This document shows, one piece after another, positions 30,787 through 42,367 of a DNA stretch of 64,000 nucleotides (positions are counted from its first letter, which is position 1; every line of letters begins with the position of its first letter). The notes under the pieces are model-generated. The model was given only the letters and a program-made list of their open reading frames with translations, searched no databases and was not told the origin of the DNA. A program made the translations under genes and the position numbers. This stretch comes from Rhynchopus sp. YZ270_cl-10 (Eukaryota; Euglenozoa; Diplonemea; Diplonemida; Diplonemidae). The DNA is taken from NCBI GenBank assembly GCA_964035575.1, contig OZ037833.1:1054001-1118000 (forward strand), read 5' to 3'.

Positions 30787-33231
30787 TCAAAGAGAAGGTG
30801 TCTCCGAGGACGCGCGCATTGTCCCCGACGCTACCGACGCACCCCCCCACGCCTGCAGCGGTGAGGAGCGAATGCTGTGCGCCGCCGATGGACTTCTCCT
30901 CCTGGGGGACCTGGACGACCTGGACGACCCCCCCTTGGGCGACGCACTCCCACTGCCCCTTCTCTCACCCCCCCCTTTCCCTCGACGCTGCGGACTGCCG
31001 TGCACACCCCCCACTTCAACCCTATACGGGTCTCTAGGCGGAGGAGGTGGAGGAGACCAAGAACGCGACGCTAATGGTGTTGCATCTCTCGCGACAGTGC
31101 GGTACCACGCACGGAACTTCACCATAAAGCGGTTCGTTGCGTCTGCCCGAGAGAGAGAGGATTTGCCTACTGTGTCGGTGCCGATGATGTTTTCGTAGTC
31201 GGTTGCGATTTGCAGAAGTTTTTGTTGCGCTTCGATTCTTTCTGCCTTCATTCTACTGTGGCCTTGCTCCACCCCTCGGATATGTCTTTTAACAGCCTCC
31301 TCACGAATGGCTTCTCCTTCCATCTTTTCATTCATTTGCTTCTCCAATTCTCGCTCTCTAGAGTTCCCTTCTATAAGCTCCTCTTGTAGGAGGTTGCTAT
31401 GGTATTGGCTGCGTTGTGCTTCTTCTGATGCAGTGTTTTGTTGAATTTTAATTTGTTCTTCTAATTCAGCGATTTTGGTGTAAAGAAGAGGGATTTCCAA
31501 GGCTTTCTGCTCTGAGATTTGAAGCCGTTTTTGGGTTGCATCTGTTTCAGCAATTTGATGAGCAAGCTCTGTGGAGGTAGTGGAATTTAGGGATTTGAGA
31601 TTTGCTATGGTAGAGTCCGTTTGCTTGCGGAGGGCTACGGTGTCACGCTCTGCTTGAATTAATTCATCTCCTGTGTATTCAATTTTTGACAACATTTTCG
31701 CAGACACTTTTCTCTCCTTCAATAACGCAGCATTCAGGTCTTCGCACACCCCCCTCATCTTCCCTTCTGCAGTTCTCACCTTTAAAACCTCTTCCCCTAA
31801 CCTCATAATTTCTGTTACCTTTTCGACCCGCTCTTCTTCACATCGTTGCAGTCTGTCTATCAAAGAGGCCTCACTTTGTTGTGTACAGACCGTTTCTGCA
31901 ATGGAGGTGCTAACCGCATCAAGGATAAGGGCAAGGTGCATCGAGGAGGAGACCCATTCGTGGTGAAGGGAGGCGCGGGAAAGTGTCTCTTTGGAAGTGA
32001 GCTCGGAGGTTTCAAGGAGGGTGTCGTGGTGTGTTGTCTCGATAGAGGGTTGTGGGGTGTCTTTGGTTGGTGTAGGTTGTAAGGTGATGGTGTCTTGAAG
32101 TGCGGTGAGTTCCTGGCGGAGTGCGTTCGCTTCGCCTTCTGCGATGGACTGTGCGTGGTGGTGCTGCCGTGTGGCTTGAGCGAGTTTTGTGTTTTCTACT
32201 AATTGTGCCTCAAGTTGTTCTCTCAATTGCTTCGCCTCCGCGGTACTCCGTTTCAAAGCGTTGTTCATCCTCGCCTCTCCCACCGAGAGTGCATTAGCTT
32301 TGAGGGTTTCAATCTCTTTGTGTTGCCTATCCCGCTCTGCATGGGCACAACGTAGCTCCTCATCGCTCGCAAGAAGTTGGGTTTGAAGACGCACCCGATC
32401 TGCCTTCACCCGAACCGCGCTTTTCTCTAGCTCTATCCGTCTGCAGTCTGCTTCACTTATTTTTGTCTGCGCCTCCATAAGGGCTTCTTTAAGCGCTTGG
32501 GAATGAAGGTGTTTTTGACGTTCAATTCGATGAGACTGTTCTTTGAGGGTCATTTCTAGGGCATCTATTTTCAACGCAGCAGACGTACCATCTGCACGCA
32601 ACGCAGCACACTCCAGACGGGATACTTGAGAGCTACGGAAAAGCGCTGCCTTCTCGGACAACGTCTCGGCCAGCTGCGTCTGACATTCCTCAAGCTGCGC
32701 CGTCGCCTCGGTATGCACGGTAATGAGACGTGCCTCTCCAGAGGCTAGCTCAGCATTTAATTCCAAAACCTCTTTATCGCGCGCCGCAAGCAGCACATCA
32801 CCGTCCATCACATCAATCCGATCCCCCACCACCGCATTCAGAGATCGGAAGTACCCTTCCAACCTCTGCACCACAACAGCACTGTGGAAGGAGGCCTCTG
32901 CCTGTGCGAGCTGTACATCGCGCTGCAGGGCATTGATCGTCTCCTGTGCGTCACGCTCTCTGGTGGCGGATTGTCTCTCTCTTGCCTGCGATGCGTCATG
33001 AGAGAGTGCGGGTGATATTGAATCCCTAGGTGGCATCGGGCGTGATGAAGGTATCCGTTGATGAGGAGACATCTGTGAAGGGGGTATGTAGTGTGCGGAA
33101 GGTGACGGTGAAATGGATGGGGATCTGCTGGACAGGCGGTCGGTAGGAGGAGGAGGAGGAGGAGGAGGAGGGCCACGCCGTGATGGTAGTGGTTGCTTGC
33201 TGGGAAGGCTGCCGCCACTGCTGTGGTGCAT
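30787..33231 (-). CDS. Large coiled-coil protein, function unknown
   Basis: Single exon, 814 residues. The N-terminal 75 residues are Pro/Ser-rich with a run of nine prolines. Heptad-rich coiled coil runs from about 80 to 360 and again from about 450 to 690, separated by a Thr-rich linker (TLQPTPTKDTPQPS). Near 700 is a short non-coiled block (FMVKFRAWYRTVARDA). The tail is Arg/Ser/Gly/Pro-rich with RRSPS-like phosphorylatable sites. The architecture suits a cytoskeletal, basal-body or trafficking scaffold, but no family was recognised. Codon use matches the neighbouring genes. Confidence 0.8.
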   Translation of the reverse strand: MHHSSGGSLPSKQPLPSRRGPPPPPPPPPTDRLSSRSPSISPSPSAHYIPPSQMSPHQRIPSSRPMPPRDSISPALSHDASQARERQSATRERDAQETINALQRDVQLAQAEASFHSAVVVQRLEGYFRSLNAVVGDRIDVMDGDVLLAARDKEVLELNAELASGEARLITVHTEATAQLEECQTQLAETLSEKAALFRSSQVSRLECAALRADGTSAALKIDALEMTLKEQSHRIERQKHLHSQALKEALMEAQTKISEADCRRIELEKSAVRVKADRVRLQTQLLASDEELRCAHAERDRQHKEIETLKANALSVGEARMNNALKRSTAEAKQLREQLEAQLVENTKLAQATRQHHHAQSIAEGEANALRQELTALQDTITLQPTPTKDTPQPSIETTHHDTLLETSELTSKETLSRASLHHEWVSSSMHLALILDAVSTSIAETVCTQQSEASLIDRLQRCEEERVEKVTEIMRLGEEVLKVRTAEGKMRGVCEDLNAALLKERKVSAKMLSKIEYTGDELIQAERDTVALRKQTDSTIANLKSLNSTTSTELAHQIAETDATQKRLQISEQKALEIPLLYTKIAELEEQIKIQQNTASEEAQRSQYHSNLLQEELIEGNSRERELEKQMNEKMEGEAIREEAVKRHIRGVEQGHSRMKAERIEAQQKLLQIATDYENIIGTDTVGKSSLSRADATNRFMVKFRAWYRTVARDATPLASRSWSPPPPPPRDPYRVEVGGVHGSPQRRGKGGGERRGSGSASPKGGSSRSSRSPRRRSPSAAHSIRSSPLQAWGGASVASGTMRASSETPSL

Positions 33232-33377
33232 CGTGGAAAGGGAAAAAGGGTGGGTCCCCCCAAACCTGGTGTTTTGTTGTTGGGATAATGGGGGGGAAGA
33301 GGAAAAGTGGTTTTTTCCAGTCAGATGTGTGCACAGAGTGATTTCCGTGGGGTTTTGGGGCCAAAAATAGCTATTTA

Positions 33378-33520
33378 TTGGAGTGAAAATAAGTCGTTTT
33401 TTTCACCGAGTTGGTGTTTTCAACCCGAGTTACTTTAATTCACGAGCGAAGCGAGTGAATTAAAGTCACGAGTGTTGAAAACACCAACGAGGTGGAAAAA
33501 ACGCTTATTTTCTACTCCAA
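33378..33520. mobile_element. 143-bp foldback element
   Basis: Ends TTGGAGTGAAAATAAG and CTTATTTTCTACTCCAA. The inner arms GTTGGTGTTTTCAAC and GTTGAAAACACCAAC, then TTTAATTCAC and GTGAATTAAA, close on a GAGCGAAGCGAG loop. Located just upstream of the coiled-coil gene. Spacer 33521-34060 shows no gene. Confidence 0.65.
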
Positions 33521-34060
33521 GACATAATTTTATCCATAAGTGTGAAGCTTTATTTTCCGAGCCCGCCCAAGTGTCGTGTGAGACCTGTAGTGTGGATCTC
33601 CAGTGTCTTGCACCGCTTCTTCTGAGCCCAACGCTGTTTGGCCTGTCGACGTACTAAATACGAAGACAGGGGGGCGGTGCCAACAATTTTACAATGATGT
33701 AACGTTTATCTGATTGATTTATCGTTTGATATACCTTGTGTGTCCTACTTCACCTGCACACCCAAGGTTATTGAACGATACTTTCAAGCGATACTTCGTT
33801 ATGTCATTGGGGGTACTGGTACTGGGTACCCGGGGAAAACACGTACGTTTTTGTTCGCGATAACACGCACACTTTTTGTACGTGCTATCGCAATTTACCC
33901 TAAAATGTATTACCTCCGCTGACATAGCTTGAGGGCTACTCCAACAAGTTTGTAGCTACCACCATGCACGCCCCGTCCCCCCACCCCAGTCCAGATACCC
34001 TGGGGGGGAAAAAAAAAACTCAAAAAAAATAGGGTGAGTTTGGGGGTGTTTGGGGGCTTA

Positions 34061-35210
34061 CCATGGCTGTGTAACTTAAGTGACTTAAGTTTTTTTTAAA
34101 AAAAAAACTTAAGTCGCTTAAGTTACCTTAAGTCATCGTTTTTTTTTTTTTTTTTTTTTTTCCCTTTTGCTTGGCTTGGGTGTGAAGCTTCAGGTGGTCT
34201 GAAGAGTGATCTGACCATATTCTCTAGGTATAACAGTCCTCAAAAAATGCATTGACGAAAGAATTTTGCACTTTTGACCACCACAGATTATGTACCTGTG
34301 TACCTGTGTACCTGTGTACCTGTGTACCTGTGTACCTGTGTACCTGTGTACCTGTGTACCTGTGTACCTGTGTACCTGTGTACCTGTGTACCTGTGTACC
34401 TGTGTACCTGTGTACCTGTGTACCTGTGTACCTGTGTACCTGTGTACCTGTGTACCTGTGTACCTGTGTACCTGTGTACCTGTGTACCTGTGTACTGTGC
34501 GGAAATTGACCAAAAACGAGAACTTGTACGTTTCGGCAAATTGACCCCACCACTGGCCGGACGGATTCCAGAAATGCAAATACCGCCGTTTAAAAGCTTC
34601 ACCAACGAAAATTTTTTCCCCCAACACGTGTATCCCCTATGAGGGTGACAACTGGTAGAAACACGGGTAATCGGTTATGCAGCCACGCCAAGCATAATAT
34701 TTCGTTGTAAAATATTTACGTTTCGGAAAGTGGAAAATGACTGTCATGTACCAGCCATTTTACCATCGATATTTCACTGTCATGTCTACTCCGAATAATC
34801 GCCCCTCACGTGTGCACTTGACCGCACGCGGGTGCAGTGATAAGTCCGATTTGATTGGGTGGTCACCCTCATTTGGAATTTTCAGTAGGGATGCTGCATC
34901 AGGAAACTACGGGTATCCGGCCCCTTCAGTGAAGTTCATCGTCCAAGCAAAAACAAAAACAAAAAAAAAAATACAAAAAAAAAACGGTAACTTAAGCTAA
35001 CTTAAGTGACTTAAGTTGGTAACTTAAGCTGTTTTTTTATAAAAAAAACTTAAGTTACGTTTTTTTCCTAAAAAAACTTAAGTTTTTTTCTCGAAAACTT
35101 AAGTTTTTTAATTTAAGTTTTTTTTTTCAGTAGCTTAAGTCGCCTAAATTTTCCGGAGGATTTCGGAAAAAACTTAAGTTTTTTTTTTAGCTTAAGTTAC
35201 ACAGCCATGG
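34061..35210. mobile_element. 1.15-kb non-autonomous TIR element rich in CTTAAG
   Basis: Ends CCATGGCTGTGTAACTTAAG and CTTAAGTTACACAGCCATGG are perfect 20-bp inverted repeats, with CTTA on both sides (34057-34060, 35211-35214). The subterminal regions, especially 34980-35200, hold many CTTAAGT words in both orientations. The core holds the TACCTGTG satellite and unique sequence without a transposase. Confidence 0.78.
34291..34494. repeat. Satellite (TACCTGTG)n, about 25 copies
   Basis: The same 8-bp unit as at 3363-3817, here inside the element 34061-35210. Gene-sense reading (CACAGGTA)n. Confidence 0.97.
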
Positions 35211-35324
35211 CTTACTGTAAGACGGGTGAAAAAAAACGGTGAAAATAAAAATTTTATTTTCACACCCCTCCACGTACTTTTGGGTGGGCGAGGAAAATAA
35301 AGCTTCACGCGCGTGGATAAAAAA

Positions 35325-35421
35325 AAAATCTCAACGTAGACCGCGAAATGGAAGTAAGCTGGGCGGAGGGTGGGCGTGGCGTGGATATATTCTGTTGCGA
35401 CACGTGATTTTTCCAAGTTTT

Positions 35422-35464
<43 letters not shown>
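35325..35464 (+). repeat. Longest SINE-like copy with a poly(A) tail of about 44
   Basis: It begins with a piece matching the complement of type E (GTAGACCGCGAAATGGAAG), continues GGGTGGGCGTGGCGTGGATA, TATTCTG, CACGTGATTTTTCCAAGTTT, TC, and ends in an uninterrupted A-run. It links types E and B into one element, and the A-tail points to retroposition. Confidence 0.6.
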
Positions 35465-35466
<2 letters not shown>

Positions 35467-35974
35467 ATAACTCCGCTGGATCTGATACTGCTGACACCGC
35501 TAGTCCTGCTAAAACGGCTGACACGGTTGATACTTCCGACACTACTACTGCTGCGACCTCTGATCCTTCCGTTATTGCTTCCCTTGCTGGTTCTGTCACT
35601 GTGCGTAATTCTTGTACTTCTGACCCCTCTAGTGGTGCTGCTGATCTTGATTCTGAAGACATTCCACCCTCTTCCCCGTCTCTTTCAGTTGTGTTCTCGC
35701 GCATCTCTCCCTCAGAATCTGCGGCGAGTTCTCCGTCACAGTCGTCGTCGTTGTATCGATACAAAAATTGCTGCGCTCGCGCCTTCTTCGCACGCTGCTT
35801 TTCCTCCTTTTCTGCCTTGAGGTTCTCCTCCTCGTGGGCTTCGCTCCGCTTGCTCCGACCGGCTACGTTCTGCCTGCTCTTCTCCGACACCTCAGCCCTT
35901 GACTTCCTGACTGCGTTTACTCTTTTCATGGCGTTTGCGCCACCCTTCCCCTTCACTCCGCCTAGGCCACCCAT
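35465..35974 (-). CDS. Doubtful charged low-complexity protein or gene fragment
   Basis: A frame of 169 residues from the ATG reading MGGLGGVKGKGG. The open frame continues upstream, but there it enters the palindromic element. Residues 15-75 are very basic/charged (KAEKEEKQRAKKARAQQF), then acidic (RYNDDDCDGE), then Ala/Val/Ser-rich. GC-rich codon use like the genes supports past or present coding. Being wedged between a poly(A)-tailed repeat and a palindrome suggests a truncated gene piece. No family recognised. Confidence 0.3.
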
Positions 35975-36013
35975 ATCAACAATGCTTTTGTGTGTTCTGT
36001 TGTGGGGGGGGTA

Positions 36014-37200
36014 GGGGGTACGACTCCAGCCATTTTTTGCGCACGGAAAATTCATTTGGCATTATCTGGTCATCTCCAAGGCAACTGCGGGTGAAAAACA
36101 CCCTCAGAGTGGGTCACAGGGGGCCTGTGGGTCGAAAAACGACCCAGAAGCCACCCCAGAATACAAAAAAATGGAAAAAAATAGTGAAAAAACGGCTTTT
36201 TTCACGTTTTGGCCACTTTGGGCAAAATAGCGATTTTTCGAGAAAAAAATCAAAAACCGGGATATTTTTTGACATCACAAAGCCTCCTTTGGCACAAATA
36301 TACCCCAAAAGTGGCCTGTGAGTCCATTCCAACCTGTTTTGGACATATTTGACACTTTTGGAAGTGTTTTTTTGGTGTTTTTAGGTCAAAAAAATGCCCA
36401 AGACGTCCCCAAGACATCCCCAAGACACTTTGCACACCCCCTGTTACGGTCATATTTTTTCGTTTTTTTGCCTGAAACCCCCAAAATACCCCTCCCGGAC
36501 CCCACATAGTCCCGAATATCCATCACACACCCACTCAGAGTGAGTAGAAGCACCCCAAAAAAAATATTTTTTAAAGCCCTAAAATTGTGCTTCAGTTTCG
36601 GCAGCATCCATGTTGAAGTTGAAGGGCTTTAAAAAATATTTTTTTTGGGGTGCTTCTACTCACTCTGAGTGGGTGTGTGATGGATATTCGGGACTATGTG
36701 GGGTCCGGGAGGGGTATTTTGGGGGTTTCAGGCAAAAAAACGAAAAAAATATGACCGTAACAGGGGGTGTGCAAAGTGTCTTGGGGATGTCTTGGGGACG
36801 TCTTGGGCATTTTTTTGACCTAAAAACACCAAAAAAACACTTCCAAAAGTGTCAAATATGTCCAAAACAGGTTGGAATGGACTCACAGGCCACTTTTGGG
36901 GTATATTTGTGCCAAAGGAGGCTTTGTGATGTCAAAAAATATCCCGGTTTTTGATTTTTTTCTCGAAAAATCGCTATTTTGCCCAAAGTGGCCAAAACGT
37001 GAAAAAAGCCGTTTTTTCACTATTTTTTTCCATTTTTTTGTATTCTGGGGTGGCTTCTGGGTCGTTTTTCGACCCACAGGCCCCCTGTGACCCACTCTGA
37101 GGGTGTTTTTCACCCGCAGTTGCCTTGGAGATGGCCAGATAATGCCAAATGAATTTTCCGTGCGTTTGGTCCCAGCCAAAATGGCTGGAGTCGTATCCCC
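36014..37200. mobile_element. 1.19-kb near-perfect palindromic foldback element
   Basis: The left arm (36014-36581) is mirrored by the right arm (36624-37200) around a 42-bp loop. The outer ends read GGGGGTACGACTCC and GGAGTCGTATCCCC, with TA outside each. The arms differ mainly by a roughly 14-bp indel near the outer end (GGTCCCAGCCAAA present only on the right) and rare substitutions. The same short frames appear on opposite strands, which is a consequence of the palindrome. No transposase. Confidence 0.85.
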
Positions 37201-37439
37201 TAGGGGGGGGGGGGGGGGGGTAGGGGGGGTCACATGGGGTAGAAATTTTTGTTTTTCTGAATATTCGCAGTGTTTTTTCTAGGATTTGGAGTTTTTGGCT
37301 GACGGGGGGTGCACAGGGCAAAAAAGTGCGTATATTTTTTTTTCCCGCGGTTGACCATGCAACAGGGGATTAAAAAGGTTTTGGGGGGTTTTCGCTGAAA
37401 CTCGGTCAAAACTCGGTCGAACCCGGGTCCCCAACCCAG

Positions 37440-37930
37440 CTCAAGTTGGGGGCCTCCGGCGGAATATGGGAATTCCTACGTGGTGCACGAAGTAGTTACA
37501 AAAGAAACGGCGGTCATGGCATCCAAAGGTTCCTGGCGAAGCCACGGTACGCAACATTTCTAATAAATGATGGCATAAAATGGCACTTTCGTTGGTAATT
37601 ATCTAAAATGAAAGTTTCTGGCGAAGCCACGGTACGCAACGTTTCAAAAAATTGCGCTTAAAATTGCACATTTTTACTGCCAAACAGAGAAGAGCTACAC
37701 TTACAGCACCTGGGACGCAAAACAGTTATGTTTGCAGCTACGGAAACGCTTACTTCCTGGTGAGACTCGCGAGAGCATGATGGGGAAGGTGAAGGTAGGG
37801 GGGTGGGTCCCCCACCCCCAACCGCCCTGCCCCTCCGCCCCCAGGGGGGCCGCTAGGGGGTGCACCCCCTTGAAATCTCAAAAAAGTCTGACGGGGGTGC
37901 GCGCGCACCCCCTCCAGAAAAAACACTGAT
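37440..37930. repeat. Dispersed repeat, inverted relative to 52018-52400
   Basis: GGCGAAGCCACGGTACGCAA occurs twice (about 37531 and 37624). The flanks, including GGCGGTCATGGCATCCAAAG, are the reverse complement of sequence at 52018-52240. The right part is a C/G-rich block with a GGTGCGCGCGCACC palindrome. Non-coding. Confidence 0.65.
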
Positions 37931-38135
37931 ATTCGTCAGAAGGTGCAAAAACCACGAAAAAACACACCAAACCACCCCGGGGGGGGCGGGGGTCGGTATT
38001 TTTTTTCTGTCAGATTTTCATTAGAAATGTACGTTGGTAGGAACAGAAGCGAAGGGGCTGGTGGGGAAACGAGAGACAGTTTTTCTCGAACTACATTTGT
38101 ATCGAGGGGGGCCGAGTGCTGGGCCTGCCAATGGA

Positions 38136-38173
38136 AAAGACAAACAACACCTGTGCGTGTGTTGTTTGTCTTT
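38136..38173. terminator. Perfect 15-bp hairpin overlapping a stop codon
   Basis: AAAGACAAACAACAC and GTGTTGTTTGTCTTT pair perfectly around an 8-nt loop (CTGTGCGT). In the gene sense the stem starts inside the TAA of the small membrane-protein gene. It may be a 3'-end or mRNA stability element, or a mini-MITE. Its role is unproven. Confidence 0.45.
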
Positions 38174-38624
38174 ACCATGTGTTCTGGTGCTGTTGGTACT
38201 GCGCCACCATCACACGCTCATGGTTCTGCTGTTGCCTTTCACTGTGAGAAATAGAGGGCGTATAAGATCCGGAATTGTTGGTGCCAGAGCGGTACTCACT
38301 CACATCGACAGGAGAACACCAACAACCTCCCTTAAACGGAGCCGTGGCGGTGCACCCTTCTCCTTTACAGCATAAACACCAACTTACAGCCGCTACTACA
38401 GCAAGCACCGCCATAACTTGAAACACTCGAAGGGCAGTTCCCAAAGGCGAATTTACACACCTCCCTACGCCCCCATCCAATTCGCACGTGGTAAGAGGGC
38501 AACTACATCCGTAATTCTCAAAGTTTGCGTTATAACAGAAATTTGTACCATCCAGGCCCTCTTCACATCCTCTCACCATCTCGAACGCAGTGGCGCCTAA
38601 GACAGAAAACTTAGATAATTTCAT
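38172..38624 (-). CDS. Small Cys-rich single-pass membrane protein, function unknown
   Basis: Single exon, 150 residues, ATG to TAA. The N-terminus (MKLSKFSVLGATAF) could be a short signal peptide. The ectodomain carries six cysteines (20, 30, 40, 42, 47, 56) in about 45 residues. One hydrophobic span follows (about 64-85, VFQVMAVLAVVAAVSW), then a cysteine cluster at the inner face (WCLCCKGEGC, CWC) that could be palmitoylated. The tail is Ser/Gln-rich. Cysteine spacing differs from the EGF-like modules of the neighbouring giant protein. No family recognised. Confidence 0.65.
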   Translation of the reverse strand: MKLSKFSVLGATAFEMVRGCEEGLDGTNFCYNANFENYGCSCPLTTCELDGGVGRCVNSPLGTALRVFQVMAVLAVVAAVSWCLCCKGEGCTATAPFKGGCWCSPVDVSEYRSGTNNSGSYTPSISHSERQQQNHERVMVAQYQQHQNTW

Positions 38625-41600
38625 AGTGCGGGGGGTGAAGGTGCTTTTTTACAACTGCTTCCGCATGGATTGTTCGTGGGTTTGAAAGTTCTTGATGTGA
38701 AGGAGAAAAAGGGGGGGGGGGGGGGGGTGCCCGGGGAACTTCTGAATCTTTAATGTAACGTCACCTCACGCAGCACAGTCCTTTGTTGAGGGGAATAAGA
38801 GAAATTTACAAAAAAAAAAATCCATTTTTTTTTAACATGCTTTTGTTTGTTCAATGGAAGGGGGATGTGATGAGGGGGAAGAAGGGAGAACGATCGGGAG
38901 GGTGAGGGAGTCGAAAGAAAGAGAATCAAAAAAGGGAAAGGATTTTTCTTTTTTTTTTTTTTCAGATAATATTTGCCTCATCGTGCTTGGTATTACCTTT
39001 TGAAAAAAGAAAAATTTAAAATAAAAATAAAAGGCAAAGGCAAAAGGAGGGAGGGTGGGAGGAATTTATGTGCGCGAATAATGTATGCAGAGTTGTGGAT
39101 AAAAGCAAAAGGGAATATGGACAAAGAAGAGACAGAGACAGAGAGGGGTGTGCGGATGTGACGCAGGAAGGTGGCAGGGCCTCTAAGAAGACCCATCCTG
39201 TGTCCCTCACACTCTTTTTCTCTCTCCCTCTCTCCCTCTTCTTGTTCTCTAATCACCTCAAAAAAAAAAAGGGGGCTGCAGTACAGAAAAGTACGTCGGG
39301 GGAAGAAAAAAAGAATAAAAAAAGTTGCTTTCTGTGAGTCACCTAAAGCGCTTTGATTATTTTTTTTTTTTCTTGTTAGACTGCTACCAAGGAGTTTATT
39401 TTCTTTAAAAAAATCCGGGTAATAAAATGAATCGTAGAACAGAGAATGCACATAAGACCCCTCCTTGCCTACCCCTTCCCTCCCATTTGACCAAAGACTT
39501 CTTTCATGTAAAACTTTCCCCACCACCTAAAACGTCCCCCAAGCGTCAAAAAAAACGTATCGCAAATTTCTGCATCCTTAAATTTTGACAAAATTGACAA
39601 AAATGCCAAAGTGAAAAACAGGATGGACTAGGGTTGTTTGGACAAAAAAAAAAAACACACTTTTTTTTTGGGAGAGAGTAAAAAAAAAAAAACGGCTGAG
39701 ACGAGAAAAAAAACAAAACAAACGCAAATAAACTCAGGAAATGGGAGGGGGAAATGAAATAGAATTTCACTTTTTTTTTTATTTTCTTGGTTTTGTATTT
39801 TAGTGTTGACACCCGCGAGGATGACTTTCACAATACAAAAAACGCATTTTTTTTTTCCTTTTCTTTTTTCTTTTCTTTTTTTTAAACAACTGTGCGATAG
39901 CAAACCTCAATACCGTAACACTACATCAGGGTAGGGGGTTTTCTCTCGCATTTAAACAAAGGTTTTGACAGCGAATACGACTCACAGTGTACAGCCTTAG
40001 AGACTGGGCACAGGAGACGCAAGATACCCTATCATACAATTACATAATTCATCATGATAAATCAAAACTATTTGGAAAAAAAAAAAAATACCTCCAAAAA
40101 TAAAAGTTTTGCGAAAGATGAACCTAAGCCTCACTGCGCTTAGTTAGACGGGAAAATACCATTCAAAATAAAAAAAAAGAGGCTTTCAGAGCGAGCTGTC
40201 AAAAAAACACAACAACCCTGTATCTTCTACGAAGGAAGCTGTAACAGCATTAAAAAAAAATAAGAATTTTTTTTGTTTGCCCTAACCTAACAACGATGCC
40301 GGTAACAAAATGAGTGTAGCTCAGACAAAGAAAAGTTTGTAATATTGAACCTAAGCCTCTCGTGCTTAGCCACCTCTGTAAACAAAAGGCATTTGGACAA
40401 AAAAAAAGGGGGGTTTTTTTCAACAACAGGAGGGGGACCAACATAGAATAAAACACACAACTAGGACAAACCTAAAAAAAAAAATACTTAACCCTAGGAA
40501 ACACGCCGGAAAAAAAACCTTGGGTCGCTTGGGTAAAGTGGGTGAATATGGGGTGGGTGTGATAAAAACGGGAGAGCATTTGGCTTTTCAAAATTGCTTG
40601 AAAAGCGAAAAAAAAAAAAAGAGGGGGGGAAAATGGGGGGGGGGTGATGGAAGAGAAAGAATAAAAAAGAAAACATTTTTTTTTTTTTTTTTTTTTTTGG
40701 TAAGGCGAACATCAGCTGTAACACTTAGTTCACCTAGAAAAAAAAAAAGGGGGGGGGCGGGTGGTGATAATTGGAATGCACGATTACACAATCTCTCTAC
40801 AACAGTGTGTATCATGAATTTGAGTGATCTGTGTTGGGGGTATTGGGAGGGAGACGTGGAAAAGGGGGTACTCTCTGTATCGTTCCCTCTTTCTCTCTCG
40901 CTCTCTTTTTCTTTTTTGAAAACTTGGTTGTATTAGTGTAGCCACCCGAGGATGAACTCCACTATACACTTTTTTGTTATATCTTTCCATCATCTACCGA
41001 GGTAGGGTCTGTACACAATGTACACCCAAAAGCTTTTGTGCTTAATTGATATAGACGCAGGTCGTCCTTTTTTGTTTGAGAAAGAAAGTGAGTGAGAGAG
41101 ACAGAGAGACAAGAGGGCACCACCTTTCCACAACTCACCCTAGAGACCCACCACATATTTTTCCTCTGATGCAAAAGAAAAAAGAAAAAAAAAAAAAAAA
41201 ACTGTCAATCGGTAATTTCCTTGAGTTTTTTTTTTTGTATTTTTGTTTTGTAATAAATTTGTTGAGAAGATATGCAAAACAATCTTCTCCGGAGCTTTTT
41301 GTGCTTTTTATTTGGGTTTTTTTTTTCTTTTCGTTTTCTTCTTATAAAAAATACGATGACTTTTTTTGTGCTTTACAGGATCATAATTAATTGTGTTTAT
41401 TTTTGTTTCGTGTAGATCAGAGAAGCAACTATTAGTATTCGCATTTTTTTCAAAAAAAAGAAAATTGCAATGAGAATTGTTTTCCTTTTTGTTGAGACAC
41501 ATCCAAAGAAACACCTTCCTGATTTAATAGAGAAAAGTGCATCTGGGGGAAAGTAAAAAAAAATGTTGATAAGATGATATAAAGTCTGTTGATAGTCGCC

Positions 41601-42334
41601 TCACAAAGACAACAAACAAAACATGATCTCACCCACATCTCATTAAAAAAAAAGGGGAATTTAAAGTTACTAAGGTTGCTTAGATTCCTTGACAACGTTG
41701 AAAAAAGAAAAAAAGAAAAAAACTCAGACAATCAGACCGGCGACAGAGACGCAGAGGAAAAAAGGAGTGATGGCAAATTTGATGAAAATGTGACGAGGTG
41801 CTTCATGTGAAGCACGGGCACGTTTCGGTGTGTCGGGGAGCGGGGAGCTGGGGACGAATTCATGGTGGTCACGAGTCCGTGAATAGGGAAAGGAACCTTT
41901 ATGTGTGGGGGGGGATAGGGAGGTGAGAGCAAATTAAGAAAAGTTTATAAGATGATCCTAAGCCTCTTTGTGCTTAGTCACCCCTTAATGAAGCAATTAA
42001 TGCTGTTGTGGGGCCTGCGTGGACTGCAAAAATAAAAATAAAAAATAAAAAATAAAAAGGAAAAAAGGGGGAAAACAGTAAAAAGAGCAAAAGGTTAAAG
42101 GTTTGGGTAAAGGGAAGATCGTACCCCTGTCGTGAGCCCAACCGCTAAACTGTTTTCTTCTTCTTCCTTGATAAATTGTTTTGGAGTAGTTGCATCAGGT
42201 TGTGTTTGCCACAATTTTTTGTGCAAATCTCCACTTGTGTTCTTTTTATTATTATTTATTTTGCAGTAAAGAGACTCCATGGCAGCTTCTCTCGCTATGA
42301 TAGTCCTTGTGAACGATTAAAAAAAAGGGGGGTA

Positions 42335-42367
<33 letters not shown>

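Noticed and set aside
36114-37090. Identical 72- and 85-codon frames on opposite strands
   Set aside because: Created by the palindrome; no protein features.
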